A stretch of 64,000 nt of DNA from JBGANR01 sp044222225 (GCA_044222225.1 JBGANR010000002.1:192908-256907); one strand, 5' to 3'. Positions 23,308 to 35,509 are shown, counted from the stretch's first letter. The notes: generated by a model not told the origin, from the sequence alone. Numbers and translations: made by a program.

Positions 23308-24000
23308 TCACGCTTCCGACGCGGCTGTCTCCCCGTTCCGACGCTCCTCCCGAGCCTGCAGTCGCAGGTCGACGACAAGTCCGACGACGCCGACCGCCGA
23401 GAGCCCGAAACTCAGGGCGAGCTGCGTGGGCGACGTCGTCCCGGCGAGAGCGTCGCCGAGGACCGCGACGGCGATCGTGCCGGGCATCGTGCAGATCGCG
23501 GTCGCGAGGAAGTAGTGACGGAAATGCACCGACGACAGGCCGGACGCGTAGTTGGCGACGGCGAACGGACACACGGCGATGAGCCGCAGGGACCCGACGG
23601 CGAGCCAGCCGCGGCGGGCGAGACGACGGTCGATGGGGGCGAGGAGATCGCTCCGCAGCAGGTGCTCGACGCGATCCCGGCCGAGTCGCCGGGCGAGCCA
23701 GAAAGCTACGGCCGCGGCGATGTTCGTGGCGATGAGCGAGCCGACGACGCCGACGATCGGCCCGAAGAGGAAACCGGAGAGCACGGTGAACGTCGTGCGC
23801 GGGATCGGTCCGACGGTGATGACGGTGTAGGCGACGAAGAAGAGCAGGACGAATCCCGGTCCGAGGGCGTCGGCCCACTCTCGCACGCGCACGGCCGACG
23901 GCAGCGGCATGTAGTAGGCGGCCACCAGCAACACGGCGACCACGGCGAGCGTGGCGGCCGCGCGCAGAGCCGTCTGCCACGGCCGCGGGAGGGAGGGCAC
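23308..24000 (-). CDS. TVP38/TMEM64 family membrane protein
   Basis: A 230-residue protein with about six hydrophobic segments and the VTT-domain signature 'VGPIPRTTFTVLSGFLFGPIVGVVGSLIATNIAAAVAFWLARRLGRD', ending in a short charged tail. Family members may act as lipid scramblases or in envelope homeostasis. It corresponds to Rv1491c, which also sits divergently beside mutA in mycobacteria. The start is a GTG 7 nt after TAAACT (24008-24013) with no ribosome site, pointing to a leaderless mRNA. Confidence 0.88.
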   Translation of the reverse strand: MPSLPRPWQTALRAAATLAVVAVLLVAAYYMPLPSAVRVREWADALGPGFVLLFFVAYTVITVGPIPRTTFTVLSGFLFGPIVGVVGSLIATNIAAAVAFWLARRLGRDRVEHLLRSDLLAPIDRRLARRGWLAVGSLRLIAVCPFAVANYASGLSSVHFRHYFLATAICTMPGTIAVAVLGDALAGTTSPTQLALSFGLSAVGVVGLVVDLRLQAREERRNGETAASEA

Positions 24001-24114
24001 CGAGGGGAGTTTACGGGGGATCCCGCGGGCGTCCGGGGCCCTGCCGAGACGTCGCCGCGGCTGCGCTACCGTGACCGCACAGCACCTGCGCGGGGACGGC
24101 GAAGGGAGACGGGG

Positions 24115-25970
24115 ATCAATCTCGACGAGGCCTATGAGCGCTGGTCGGCGGCAGCCGGAGGCGTCATCGCGAAGATGAAGCCTGCGGAATCGACTGACCG
24201 GCAGTCCCGCCGCATCACCGCCGATACGCTGCCGGACACGCCCGAAGCCCTGCTCTCGACGACGCTGGCGGACGGCGCCGTCGTCCATCCGCTCTACACC
24301 CGCCGCGACGAGCGGCCGGAGCCCGGACTGCCCGGGCATGCGCCCTTCGTCCGCGGTGCCGACCCGGCGCGCGACGTCGTCATGGGCTGGCGGGTCACCG
24401 AGCGGTTCGGCGACACGCCCGGCGACGACGTCGTCGGCGCTCTCGAGTCCGGTGCGAGCGGCGTATGGCTGCGCGCCCGGGAGGCCGCGGATCTCGCGCT
24501 GCTCGACGACGTCTACCTCGATCTCGTGCCCGTCACGCTCGACGCGCGCGAGATCGCCCCGGTGCTGGCCGCGGAGTTCGCGCGCCGGGTCGGCGACGCG
24601 CCGCGTTCGGTCGCGACGACGGCGAGCCTCGGCATGTCCCCCCTGACCGCGGCGTTCTCCGGACGTCCGGCCCCGGCGGAGGAGGACGCCGTCGCAGCGG
24701 CCGTCGCGCTCGGTGACGCGCCCGTATCGGCGTTCCGCGTCGACGGCACCGACTTCGCCCAGGCGGGCGCACCGAACGCCGTCGAACTCGGCTTCGCGCT
24801 GGCCGCGGCCGTCGCACACCTGCGGGACCTCGAAGCGGCCGGCGTGCCGCGGGAGCGCGCGGTACGGCACATCACGCTCGCGGTCTCGGCCGATGATCAG
24901 CAGTTCCCGACGATCGCCAAGATCCGCGCCGCCCGGCTGTTGTGGGCGCGCGTCACCGAGGTCGTCGGTGCGGCCGCCGCACCGCTGCCGGTGCACGCCG
25001 TCACCGCGCTGGAGATGGCGTCGCAGCGCGACCCCTGGGTCAACCTGCTGCGCGGCACCGTCGCCGCCTTCGCCGCCGGCGTCGGCGGCGCCGATCAGGT
25101 GACCGTGCTGCCCTTCGACGAGGCGCTGCCCGCCGCGGCGCGGACGGCGTCGCCGGCGTTCGCCCGGCGCATGGCGCGCAACACCCAACTGCTGCTTCTG
25201 GAGGAGTCCGGTCTCGGTCGGGTCGTCGACCCCGCGGGCGGCGCATGGTTCGTCGAGAGTCTGACGACGGAGATCGCGCGACTGGCCTGGGACGTCTTCA
25301 CCGATGTCGAACAGCGCGGCGGCTACCTGGCGGCGCTCGCCGACGGCGCGATCGAACGGGCCGTCGCCGGGGCGCTGGCCGACCGTGAGCGAGCCGTCGC
25401 ACGCCGGAAGAAGGCGCTGACCGGCGTCAACGAGTTCCCGAACGCCGCCGAGACCGAACTGCCCGCGGGCGCCGCCGACGACGTCTCGTCGCCGACGGCG
25501 ACGCCCCGGCTGGCCCGGACGGCCCGGCCGTTCGAGCGATTGAGAGACCGGGCCGACGAGCTCGCCCGCGCGACGGGTACCCGGCCGTCGGTGACGCTCG
25601 TCCCGCTCGGCACGGTCGCGTCCCACAACGCGCGTACGACGTTCGCGGCCAACCTCCTGGCCGCCGGCGGCATCACCGCCGTCAACCCGGGGCCGCTCGA
25701 AGTGCCGGACATCGTCGCGGCGCTCGACGACGCGCCGCGGATCGCCGTGCTCTGCGGTTCCGACGCCTCCTACTCGACCGACGGTGCGGCCGCGCTCGCC
25801 GCGGTCCGGGCCGCCGGCGTCGACACCGTCTATCTGGCCGGAGCGGCGAAGGCCTGGCCGCCGGACGCGGAGACGGCTCCCGACGGTTTCCTCACCGTCG
25901 GCATCGACGCCGTCGCCGCGCTGACGACGATCCTGGATCGGCTGGAATCGACCAGCAAGGAGGAGGCACG

Positions 25971-25974
<4 letters not shown>
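24115..25974 (+). CDS. mutA: Methylmalonyl-CoA mutase small subunit
   Basis: About 619 residues. It has the mutase barrel ('[11 protein letters not shown]', '[18 protein letters not shown]', '[18 protein letters not shown]', '[24 protein letters not shown]') and a degenerate C-terminal B12-type domain that lacks the DxHxxG ligand motif, as usual for the small subunit. It forms a heterodimer with MutB. The start is odd. The conserved N-terminus '[19 protein letters not shown]' has no ATG/GTG/TTG in frame before it. A strong ribosome site (AGGGAG, 24103-24108) points to an ATC at 24115. The first in-frame ATG, at 24175, would remove 20 conserved residues. Overlaps mutB by 4 nt. Confidence 0.9.
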
Positions 25975-28204
<2,230 letters not shown>

Positions 28205-28205
<1 letters not shown>

Positions 28206-29194
28206 TGGCGAGACCGCCGCTCGATCTCGCGACGCTGGTCGACGCCGTGCGCGCCGCCCGGCGCTCCGGTCTCGCCCGGGCGATCACGCTCGTCGAGTCC
28301 ACCCGCGCCGACCACCGCCGCCTCGCCCAGCGGCTGCTGCTCGAGGTCGGCGGCGACGCCGGCGAGCGCTCGTACCGCGTCGGCATCACCGGCGTGCCCG
28401 GCGTCGGCAAGTCGACGACGATCGAGGCGCTCGGCATGGAGCTCGTGGAGAGCGGACACAAGGTGGCGGTGCTGGCCGTCGACCCGTCGTCGACGCGCAC
28501 CGGCGGCTCCATCCTCGGCGACAAGACCCGGATGGCCCGCCTGGCGACGCACCCGCGCGCCTACATCAGGCCGTCGCCGACGTCGGGGACGCTCGGCGGT
28601 GTCGCCAAGGCGACCCGGGAGACGATGGTGCTGCTGGAGGCGGCGGGGTTCGACGTCGTCATCGTCGAGACGGTCGGTGTCGGGCAGTCCGAGGTGACGG
28701 TCGCCGGCATGGTCGACACGTTCTGCTTCCTCACCCTCGCCCGCACCGGTGATTCGTTGCAGGGCATCAAGAAGGGCGTGCTGGAACTGGCCGAGGTCGT
28801 CGTCGTCAACAAGGCCGACGGCGAGCATGCCCGGGAGGCGAAACTCGCGGCCCGAGAACTGAACGGCGCGCTGCGACTGCTGTATTCGAAGGACGCGCTG
28901 TGGCGGCCGCCGGTGCTGACGATGAGCGCGTTGGAGGGCACCGGCGTCGCCGAGTTCTGGGACGCGGTGCAGCGACATCGCGCGACCCTGACGGCGGCCG
29001 GCGAACTGGAGCGGCGTCGGGCCGATCAGCGGGTGCAATGGACGCGTGCGATGGTGATCGACGCGCTGTTGCGCCGGCTCGACGAGGACGCCGGGGTCCG
29101 CGGCCTGCGGGCCGATGCCGAGGCGCGTGTGCGGGCGGGGGAGCAGACGCCGGCGCTGGCCGCCGAGGAGATCCTGGCGGCGCTGGGGCGATAG
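28205..29194 (+). CDS. meaB: Methylmalonyl-CoA mutase-associated GTPase MeaB
   Basis: A 329-residue G3E P-loop GTPase. Walker A is 'GITGVPGVGKSTTIEALG'. Other motifs are 'VAVDPSSTRTGGSILGDKTRM', 'VIVETVGVGQSEVTVAGMVD', 'LELAEVVVVNKADG' (base recognition N-K-x-D) and the C-terminal dimerisation arm. MeaB gates delivery of adenosylcobalamin to the mutase and protects it from inactivation. It is the last gene of mutA-mutB-meaB, with a one-base overlap to mutB. Transcription probably ends in the large hairpin at 29266-29317. Confidence 0.95.
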
Positions 29195-29202
29195 CGCCGC
29201 AC

Positions 29203-29262
29203 CGGCCGACTCGATCATGCGCCCGGCTCGATCATGCGGCCGCGCTCGGCTCGATCGTCGGC
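29203..29262. repeat. Short imperfect tandem repeat after meaB
   Basis: The motif CGGCTCGATCATGCG and variants occur three times in about 60 bp ('CGACTCGATCATGCG', 'CGGCTCGATCATGCG', 'CGGCTCGATCGTCGG'), directly after the meaB stop and before the composite hairpin. Nothing else is coded here. Confidence 0.6.
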
Positions 29263-29265
29263 TGC

Positions 29266-29317
29266 GCTCGGCCGCCGGTCCGTCGGGCCGTTCAACCGAC
29301 GGGCGCGGCGGCCGAGC
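29266..29317. terminator. Composite bidirectional hairpin between meaB and the DUF418 gene
   Basis: An outer perfect 11-bp inverted repeat (GCTCGGCCGCC, 29266-29276; GGCGGCCGAGC, 29307-29317) encloses an inner 7-bp pair (CCGTCGG, 29280-29286; CCGACGG, 29296-29302). It lies between two convergent genes, so it would serve as a terminator for both. No T-tract is present. Confidence 0.75.
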
Positions 29318-29320
29318 GCC

Positions 29321-30553
29321 TTACCCGGACGCCATGCGCCGCGCCCGGGAGCTCAGGGTGTTGACGAGGCCCTCGAGGGGGCCGCGTCCCGCGGTCGCCC
29401 GCCAGGCCGTCGCGGCGACGGCCATCGTGACGAGCTGAACGACATAGCCCTCGGTGGGGCCGTACATGTCGAAGTCCGAGTTGATGAACGCGATGTGGGC
29501 GACGTAGCAGGTCAGCGACATGGAGCCGATCGCGACGAGCGGCAGGCACACTCGGCGGACGATCCGCGCGGCGCGGGGGCCGACGGCGTCGAACAGGAGC
29601 AGGCAGCCGCCGATGACGGCGATCGCGACGCCGATCGTCGTCGCCAGGTCGAAGGGCGTGCCGGTGTGGCGGGCGTTGGCGGCCAGCCACCACCAGGTGG
29701 ATGTCGGCGTCGTGCCGTCCAGACCGAATGCGAGGTCGTAGGTCAGGTCGTAGGTGTCGGTGGCGGGCGTCAGGTGCCTGATGCCGTGGTAGCCGTCGAG
29801 CAGCGTCCACGAGATGATCGACGAGGCCAGGGCGAGGACGAAACCGGTCGCGGCGAGCCGGGCGGGCGTCGTCGACTTGGCGAGGTCGCAGCGCCCGACG
29901 ACGATGCCGGCCAGCAGATAGGCGGCCCAGGTCCAGGCGGGGAACTCACCGGTGAACACGAGGGTGGCGACCGTGTTGAAGGGTTGCGTGAGCAGATCGC
30001 CGAACGAGAGCTGCGTGTCGATCGCCACGCCGAGGTGAGGGCGGATGAGCTGGCTGGTGATCGGGGCGACCACGAGCCACACGGCGGTGAGCCCGGCGAT
30101 CACCCGCGTCGGCAGGAACACCACCGGGATCGCGACGAGGAACAGCACCGCGTAGTACGGCAGGATCACGGTCGCCCATTCGATGTCCGTGTAGCCGAGC
30201 AGCAGGCCGATCATGCCGATCACGGCGGCCCGGGTGGCGAGCCCGGCGGCGATCCCCTTCGCCGCGCGCCCCGGCACGACCTGCTTACGTCCGGACAGGA
30301 AGGCGACGCCGACGCCGGCGAGCACCGCGAACAGCGCGGACGCGAACCCGGCGGAGACGAGATAGCTCCACGCCGGGGTGTGGTAGTCGCGGCCGTCCTC
30401 CAGTGAGTGCACGGCGATCATGCCGAGCATGGCCAGGCCGCGGGCCAGGTCGATGCCCGCCAGCCGGATCTTCTTGCGTCCGGGCAGGCGCCGGTCGGCG
30501 GCCGGTTCGGCGGCGGTGTTCGCCGCCTGCTGGATGATCTGCGGTCGGGTCAT
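29321..30553 (-). CDS. DUF418 / YeiB-like membrane protein (acyltransferase-like)
   Basis: A 410-residue membrane protein with about 10-11 helices. The N-terminal segment 'RLAGIDLARGLAMLGMIAVHSLED' is the hallmark of the DUF1624/DUF418 and acyltransferase-3 related families, with an Arg and a membrane-embedded His. The C-terminal half carries the DUF418 region ('VRRVCLPLVAIGSMSLTCYVAHI'). Such proteins are suspected to acylate extracytoplasmic glycans or amines. The ATG overlaps the stop of the upstream BPL_N gene (ATGA), so it is the last gene of the NRPS-like operon. Its role is presumably modification or export of that operon's product; this is inference. Confidence 0.8.
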   Translation of the reverse strand: MTRPQIIQQAANTAAEPAADRRLPGRKKIRLAGIDLARGLAMLGMIAVHSLEDGRDYHTPAWSYLVSAGFASALFAVLAGVGVAFLSGRKQVVPGRAAKGIAAGLATRAAVIGMIGLLLGYTDIEWATVILPYYAVLFLVAIPVVFLPTRVIAGLTAVWLVVAPITSQLIRPHLGVAIDTQLSFGDLLTQPFNTVATLVFTGEFPAWTWAAYLLAGIVVGRCDLAKSTTPARLAATGFVLALASSIISWTLLDGYHGIRHLTPATDTYDLTYDLAFGLDGTTPTSTWWWLAANARHTGTPFDLATTIGVAIAVIGGCLLLFDAVGPRAARIVRRVCLPLVAIGSMSLTCYVAHIAFINSDFDMYGPTEGYVVQLVTMAVAATAWRATAGRGPLEGLVNTLSSRARRMASG

Positions 30554-31287
30554 CGTGTCATCACCGTGTCGATCAGGTCGAGGCCGGCGGCGATGCCGGA
30601 CCGAGCGGGTTGAGGGATGCCGGAATCGGCGAACCACGTGCGGTCGGCCTCCGGATGGGGGCCGACGACGCCGACCCGGCCGGCGCCGTACGGGGCGGTG
30701 AGCGCGGCGACCTGGCCGTTCGCGTACGAGGCGATGATCTCCAGGCCCGCGGCGTGACGGCCGACGGCGAACACGGGACCGTCCTGGAAGTAGAGCGGCA
30801 GGGCGCGGCCGCGCCAGGCGACGTCGACGACGGTCGCGTGGGTGTGCGGGACGTCGGCACCGCGGGTCGTGGCGTACTGGTCGGTGTCGCCGGGCAGGAG
30901 GTCGAACCCGGGCGTCGCGCCGGCGAGGTAGGCGCCGAGGCAGATCCCGAGGTAGCGGCCGCCGCCGGCGACGTAACGCCGGATGTCGTCGCTGTGGCGG
31001 CGCATCCGCCGCCAGGCCGGCTTGAGCTCGCCGCCGCCGGGCTGCACGTAGAGACCGGCCCGGTCGAGCGCCTGCGGGGTGAGGGCCGTCTCCTCGCGCG
31101 GGCCGACGTAGCGGACGTCGAAGTTCCAGCGGCTCGCGCGCAGCAGCGCCGCGGCGGATTCGGCGCAGCCGGGCAGCGTCGCGTCGCCGCGATAGACGAG
31201 GGCGACGGGGCGGCTCACCGGTCGCAGGACGCGGCGCGTCGTGAGGGGCGAGTCGAGGCGGGAGGCGAGAGCGAGCCTGCGGTGCAT
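30550..31287 (-). CDS. BPL_N / class-I amidotransferase-like protein 1 (cytosolic)
   Basis: A 245-residue protein of the family named after the N-terminal domain of eukaryotic biotin-protein ligase. Its flavodoxin-like glutamine-amidotransferase fold shows 'RPVALVYRGDATLPGCAES', 'GLYVQPGGGELKPAW', the nucleophile elbow 'GRYLGICLGAYLAGATPG' and 'VGVVGPHPEADRTW', the H-x-E of a Cys-His-Glu triad. It has no signal peptide or membrane helix, unlike its two paralogues upstream, and it lacks the first Cys of their C-S-G-C pair. Starts on the stop of the NRPS-like gene (TGATG) and overlaps the DUF418 start (ATGA). Reaction unknown. Confidence 0.82.
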   Translation of the reverse strand: MHRRLALASRLDSPLTTRRVLRPVSRPVALVYRGDATLPGCAESAAALLRASRWNFDVRYVGPREETALTPQALDRAGLYVQPGGGELKPAWRRMRRHSDDIRRYVAGGGRYLGICLGAYLAGATPGFDLLPGDTDQYATTRGADVPHTHATVVDVAWRGRALPLYFQDGPVFAVGRHAAGLEIIASYANGQVAALTAPYGAGRVGVVGPHPEADRTWFADSGIPQPARSGIAAGLDLIDTVMTR

Positions 31288-34200
31288 CAGCGGACCGCCT
31301 GCGCCGGGATGCCGTGCCAGCGGGTGCCGGCGGGCAGTTCGTCGCCCTTCATGAGCAGCGAGAGCGAGCCGAGCGCGGCGTCGTCGGCGACGACGGCGTC
31401 GTAGAGCACGATGGCGCGGGTGCCCACGGTCGCGCGATCGCCGACGGTCACCGTCGACATCTTCATGACGCGGTCCTCGAAGAGGTGCGTCTGCAGCGAG
31501 ACGCCGGTGCCGACGGCCGCGTCGTCGCCGATGGTGACGAGGTCGAACTCGGTCAGGTAGGTCGTGGCCAGCCAGACGCGCCGGCCGACCCGCACGCCGA
31601 ACCAGCGCAGCACCATCGGCAGGTACGGGGTTCCGGTGAGCTGCTGGACGAGTACCGGGACCGCGGCGGCCTCGTAGATGCCGGTGGCGAACTCGGCGCG
31701 CCGGACGAAGACCGACCACAGGGGTTCGACGCGCGGCCGGTAGGCGCCGATGAGGTTGTTCTTGACGCCGGCGGCGAACAGGACGACGCAGACGGCCGTG
31801 CCCAGCGCGATGAACGGGGCGGCGGCGATCGTCGCGCCGAGCGACCAGCCGCGGGCCGCGAGTGACAGCGCCAGCAGGTAGAAGTACAGGCTGACCCCGA
31901 TGATCGTGGCGGGCAGGACGATCCGGAAGAGCTCGATCCAGTAGCGGTGCGCGACGAGCCGGGCCGGCGGGTCGAACGTCGCGGCGTCGTCGAAGTCGCC
32001 GCTGTCCTGCCGGACCGGGAGCCGGAACGCCGGATTGCCGACCCACGAGGAGTCCGCGGGCACACCGGAGGCGGGCGGCACCGTGAGGACGCCGACGAGC
32101 GAGCCGTCACCGGTCGCCATGCCGGCGGGCAGCACCGCGGCGTTGCCGATGAACGCCCGGGTGCCGACGCGCGTCCGGGCGAAGGTCATCCGGCCGTTGC
32201 AGAACGTCGTGCCGCCGAGGCTCGCCATGTCGGCGACGAAGCTCTCGCGCTCGATGGTGAGCAGGTCGGGGTCGATGTGCGAGACCGTCGACACCTCGGC
32301 GCGGTTGCCGATGCGGGCGCCGAGCAGGCGCAGCCAGGGCGCGGTGTACAGCGTCGCGTAGAGCGAGTTCGTGTACAGCAGGCTCATCTCGAGCAGCTTG
32401 TCCGTCGCCCACTTGCGGATGCCGAGGCCGGACGCCTCGTGATGCGTCCCGATCGGGAGCCGGGGCAGGAGGAGCTTCTTGCCGCCGGCGACGATCAGGC
32501 AGACCGTGGCGACGTAGACGGCGCCGGAGACGAGCGTCGCGGCGAGGGCGGGCAGCATGCCGTAGCCGAGCAGGACCCACCACACGAGGACGAGCGCGGG
32601 GACGATCGTCGCGACGGCCGCGGCTTCGAGGCCGACGACACCCAGCGCGGCGAGCAGGAGCAGCCCGGTCGTCCAGCGCGGTGCCGGGCCGGCGGCGGCC
32701 ATCGTCTCGACGCGGTCGTCGAGCCGGGCGACCGGGCGGGCGGGCGCACCCGCCCAGCGCGTCGCGACGGGCAGGGCCTGGCCGTCGACGACGGCCTGCT
32801 CGCCGAGCATCGCCCCGTCACCGATCACGCTGTCCGGTCCGACGACGCAGTTCGACGCCACGAACGCGCGAGCGCCGATCGCGATGCGGCCGACGATGAC
32901 CTCGCTGCCCTCCACGATCCACGGCCGCAGGTCGGTGTTGTAGCCGACCGACGCGTCGTCGGCGATCGAGACGAACGCCGGGAAGGGGACCGTCGACGTG
33001 CCGATGTGCGTGCCCCGGCCGACGCGTGCGCCGACCGCCCGCAGGAAGGTCGCCATGAGCGGCGAACCGGAGAGCACCGGCAGGGGGGCGAGCATCATGA
33101 GGTGCTCGATCATCCACAGCCGCAGGTAGGTGGACCGCCACAGCCGGTACCGCCCCGGCGTGATGCCGGCCGACAGGGGCCGGACCAGGAGCACCGGCAG
33201 CAGCCAGCGGACACCGAAGTACGTCGGCACGGTGGCGACGAGCAGGTCGACGAGAGCGGCGTACGACGGCTGGCCGTCGTGGTGGGAGTAGACGATGGAG
33301 ACCGGCAGCGTCACCACGAGGAGCACGACGAGCAGGAACAGCCCCTGCACGACTCCGGCGCGGCGCACCTGTCCGTCGGTCGCGACGAAGCGGAACGGGG
33401 AGGCGTCCGCGGGTCGCGTCGTCGCCGGTCGCACAGGCTCCTCGGTCGGCGCGGTGAACGCCGCGGCGAGTTCCCGGATCGTCGGGTGGGCGTAGACGTC
33501 ACGGATGCCGGCCCCGGCCGCGAGGCCCGTCTCGCGCAGCCGGGTGACGAGCTGAGCGGCGGCGAGGGAGTGGCCGCCCAGATCGGTGAAGAAGTCGCCT
33601 TCGACGGAGATCGACGCGGCGGAGATGCCGAGCACCCCGGCGCAGAGATCGCGGAGCGTCGACTCGGCGGCCGTGGCGGGCGCGACGATCGGTCCGTCCG
33701 CGGCGGCGGTGAGCCGCCGGCCGGTCGGCGCCGGCAGCCGCTTGCGGTCGACCTTGCCGCTCGGCATCATCGGCAGTTCGTCCAGCACGTCGACGAACGT
33801 CGGCACCATGTAATAGGGCAGGCGGGAGCCGGTCGTCTCGTGCAGCCGCCGGACGAGCGCGGCGACACCGTCGGCCGTCGGGGTGAGCCCCGGCATGAGG
33901 ACCACCCACGACGCGAGCTGCTCGACGCCGCCGATCGTGACGAGCGAGACGACGGCGCTGGCCACCTCGTCGTCGACGAGCAGGACGCTCTCGATCTCGC
34001 CGAGATCGACCCGGTGTCCGCGGATCTTCACCTCGGTGTCGGCGCGGCCGAGGTACTCGATCTCGCCGTTCGCGGTCCAGCGGGCGAGATCGCCGGTGCG
34101 GTAGATGCGGCCGTCGATGCCCGAGCCGGGCACCTCGAGGAAGCGCTCGGCCGTCAGATCCGGCCGGTTGACGTAACCGCGGGCCACGCCCGGCCCGCCG

Positions 34201-35303
34201 ATGCACAGCTCGCCGACCTCGCCGTCGGGCACGACGCGCAGCAGGTCGTCGAGGATGACGGCCTCGTACGTCGGCAGCGGGACGCCGATCGTCACCGGCT
34301 TGCCGGGGACCAGTTCGCCCCAGGTGCACGTGACGGTCGTCTCGGTGGGGCCGTAGGTGTTGAGGATGCGCCTGCCGGCGCCGCCCCAGCGCTCGACCAG
34401 CTCGCGCGGGCACGCCTCGCCACCGACCATGATCGCGCGCAGCAGCGGCAGGTCGCGGGGGATCGTCGCCAGCAGCGTGGGAACGCAGTAGAGGACGGTG
34501 ACCTGGCGGTCGTCGAGGAAGTCGGCGAGCTCGCCGCCGAGACGTCCGGCTCCGGTCGGGCCGGCCACGAGCGTCGCGCCGTGGGCCCAGGTCGGCCAGA
34601 TCTCCTCGATCGAGAAGTCGAAGGAGATGATCATGCCCTGGTAGACGCGGTCGGTGGGACGGACGTCGTAAAGGACCGGGACGATGGACAGGAAGTTGCA
34701 GATGCTCGACTGCGCGACCTCGACGCCCTTGGGGCGGCCGGTCGAGCCGGACGTGTACAGGATGTAGGCCGCCGGGTCTTCGTGACGCGCGGCGTCCCAC
34801 AGGTGGGGACGGCGCGCCGGATACGCGGCGAGGACGTCGGCCTGCGAGTCCATCTCGAAGCGGCGCACACCGATCTCGTCGAGCAGGTCGCCGAACCGGG
34901 ACTGCGTCACGACGAGGCCGGCGCCGGAGTCGGTCGCGATGTACTCGACGCGGTCGGCCGGTGCGGCGGGGTCGATGGGCACGAAGGCGGCGCCCGACTT
35001 GAGGACTCCGAGGAGCGCGACGTAGGTGTCGACCGAGCGGTCGAGGAGGATGCCGCACCGGTCGCCGACACCGATGTCGAGGGACCCAAGGTGGTGGGCG
35101 AGCCGGTTCGCCCGGGCGTCGAGCTCGGCGTAGGTGAGTTCGATTCCGTGGCAGTCGAGCGCGATGGCGTGAGGTGTCGCGTCGCAGGCGGCCTCGAACA
35201 CGTTCTCCAGACGCCGGTGGCGTACGGCGACGGCGCCGATCGGCTCCGTCGGCGGTTCGGTGACGGCACCGAACGGGACGGTAGGCGGCTCGGGGTGGAC
35301 CAT
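31287..35303 (-). CDS. NRPS-like synthetase with A-T domains and membrane/hexapeptide C-terminus (Pls-like)
   Basis: A 1338-residue protein. Residues about 25-515 are an adenylation domain ('YILYTSGSTGRPKGVEV', 'GEIEYLGRADTEVKIRGHRVDLGEIE', 'MPSGKVDRKRLPAPTG'). About 530-610 is a carrier domain with the phosphopantetheine Ser in 'FFTDLGGHSLAAAQLV'. The rest has about six membrane helices interleaved with three left-handed beta-helix segments ('VSIADDASVGYNTDLRPW'). It has no condensation or thioesterase domain. This order matches the terminal-domain family of poly-epsilon-lysine and poly-ornithine synthetases. By hand alignment the pocket reads D-F-E-Y-M-G-T-V-T-K; the acidic third residue could suit a basic amino acid. 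Ribosome site GGAGAAGGG, 5 nt before ATG. Confidence 0.85.
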   Translation of the reverse strand: MVHPEPPTVPFGAVTEPPTEPIGAVAVRHRRLENVFEAACDATPHAIALDCHGIELTYAELDARANRLAHHLGSLDIGVGDRCGILLDRSVDTYVALLGVLKSGAAFVPIDPAAPADRVEYIATDSGAGLVVTQSRFGDLLDEIGVRRFEMDSQADVLAAYPARRPHLWDAARHEDPAAYILYTSGSTGRPKGVEVAQSSICNFLSIVPVLYDVRPTDRVYQGMIISFDFSIEEIWPTWAHGATLVAGPTGAGRLGGELADFLDDRQVTVLYCVPTLLATIPRDLPLLRAIMVGGEACPRELVERWGGAGRRILNTYGPTETTVTCTWGELVPGKPVTIGVPLPTYEAVILDDLLRVVPDGEVGELCIGGPGVARGYVNRPDLTAERFLEVPGSGIDGRIYRTGDLARWTANGEIEYLGRADTEVKIRGHRVDLGEIESVLLVDDEVASAVVSLVTIGGVEQLASWVVLMPGLTPTADGVAALVRRLHETTGSRLPYYMVPTFVDVLDELPMMPSGKVDRKRLPAPTGRRLTAAADGPIVAPATAAESTLRDLCAGVLGISAASISVEGDFFTDLGGHSLAAAQLVTRLRETGLAAGAGIRDVYAHPTIRELAAAFTAPTEEPVRPATTRPADASPFRFVATDGQVRRAGVVQGLFLLVVLLVVTLPVSIVYSHHDGQPSYAALVDLLVATVPTYFGVRWLLPVLLVRPLSAGITPGRYRLWRSTYLRLWMIEHLMMLAPLPVLSGSPLMATFLRAVGARVGRGTHIGTSTVPFPAFVSIADDASVGYNTDLRPWIVEGSEVIVGRIAIGARAFVASNCVVGPDSVIGDGAMLGEQAVVDGQALPVATRWAGAPARPVARLDDRVETMAAAGPAPRWTTGLLLLAALGVVGLEAAAVATIVPALVLVWWVLLGYGMLPALAATLVSGAVYVATVCLIVAGGKKLLLPRLPIGTHHEASGLGIRKWATDKLLEMSLLYTNSLYATLYTAPWLRLLGARIGNRAEVSTVSHIDPDLLTIERESFVADMASLGGTTFCNGRMTFARTRVGTRAFIGNAAVLPAGMATGDGSLVGVLTVPPASGVPADSSWVGNPAFRLPVRQDSGDFDDAATFDPPARLVAHRYWIELFRIVLPATIIGVSLYFYLLALSLAARGWSLGATIAAAPFIALGTAVCVVLFAAGVKNNLIGAYRPRVEPLWSVFVRRAEFATGIYEAAAVPVLVQQLTGTPYLPMVLRWFGVRVGRRVWLATTYLTEFDLVTIGDDAAVGTGVSLQTHLFEDRVMKMSTVTVGDRATVGTRAIVLYDAVVADDAALGSLSLLMKGDELPAGTRWHGIPAQAVR

Positions 35304-35509
35304 GGAAACCCTTCTCCGGCTTCTCCATTCCAACGGGCGGAGAGCGACTGACAGGCGATCGGATCGACGGCATCGGTCGTTCGATCGTGGATCGCAGCAT
35401 GTCAGCGGCTTGAGAGGGGGAGCAAACCTCTAGATCACCCGCTTGATGAGGGCGAGAGGTCTGCTTATATCGGCAGGTGGGGAGTCGCCTGATTCGGACC
35501 TGATGAAGG

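Noticed and set aside
24177..24193. A 17-base sequence in mutA (GAAGCCTGCGGAATCGA) is repeated upstream of metH near 58263.
   Set aside because: One shared 17-mer is not unlikely in 64 kb of GC-rich DNA, and the copy in mutA lies within normally spaced coding sequence.
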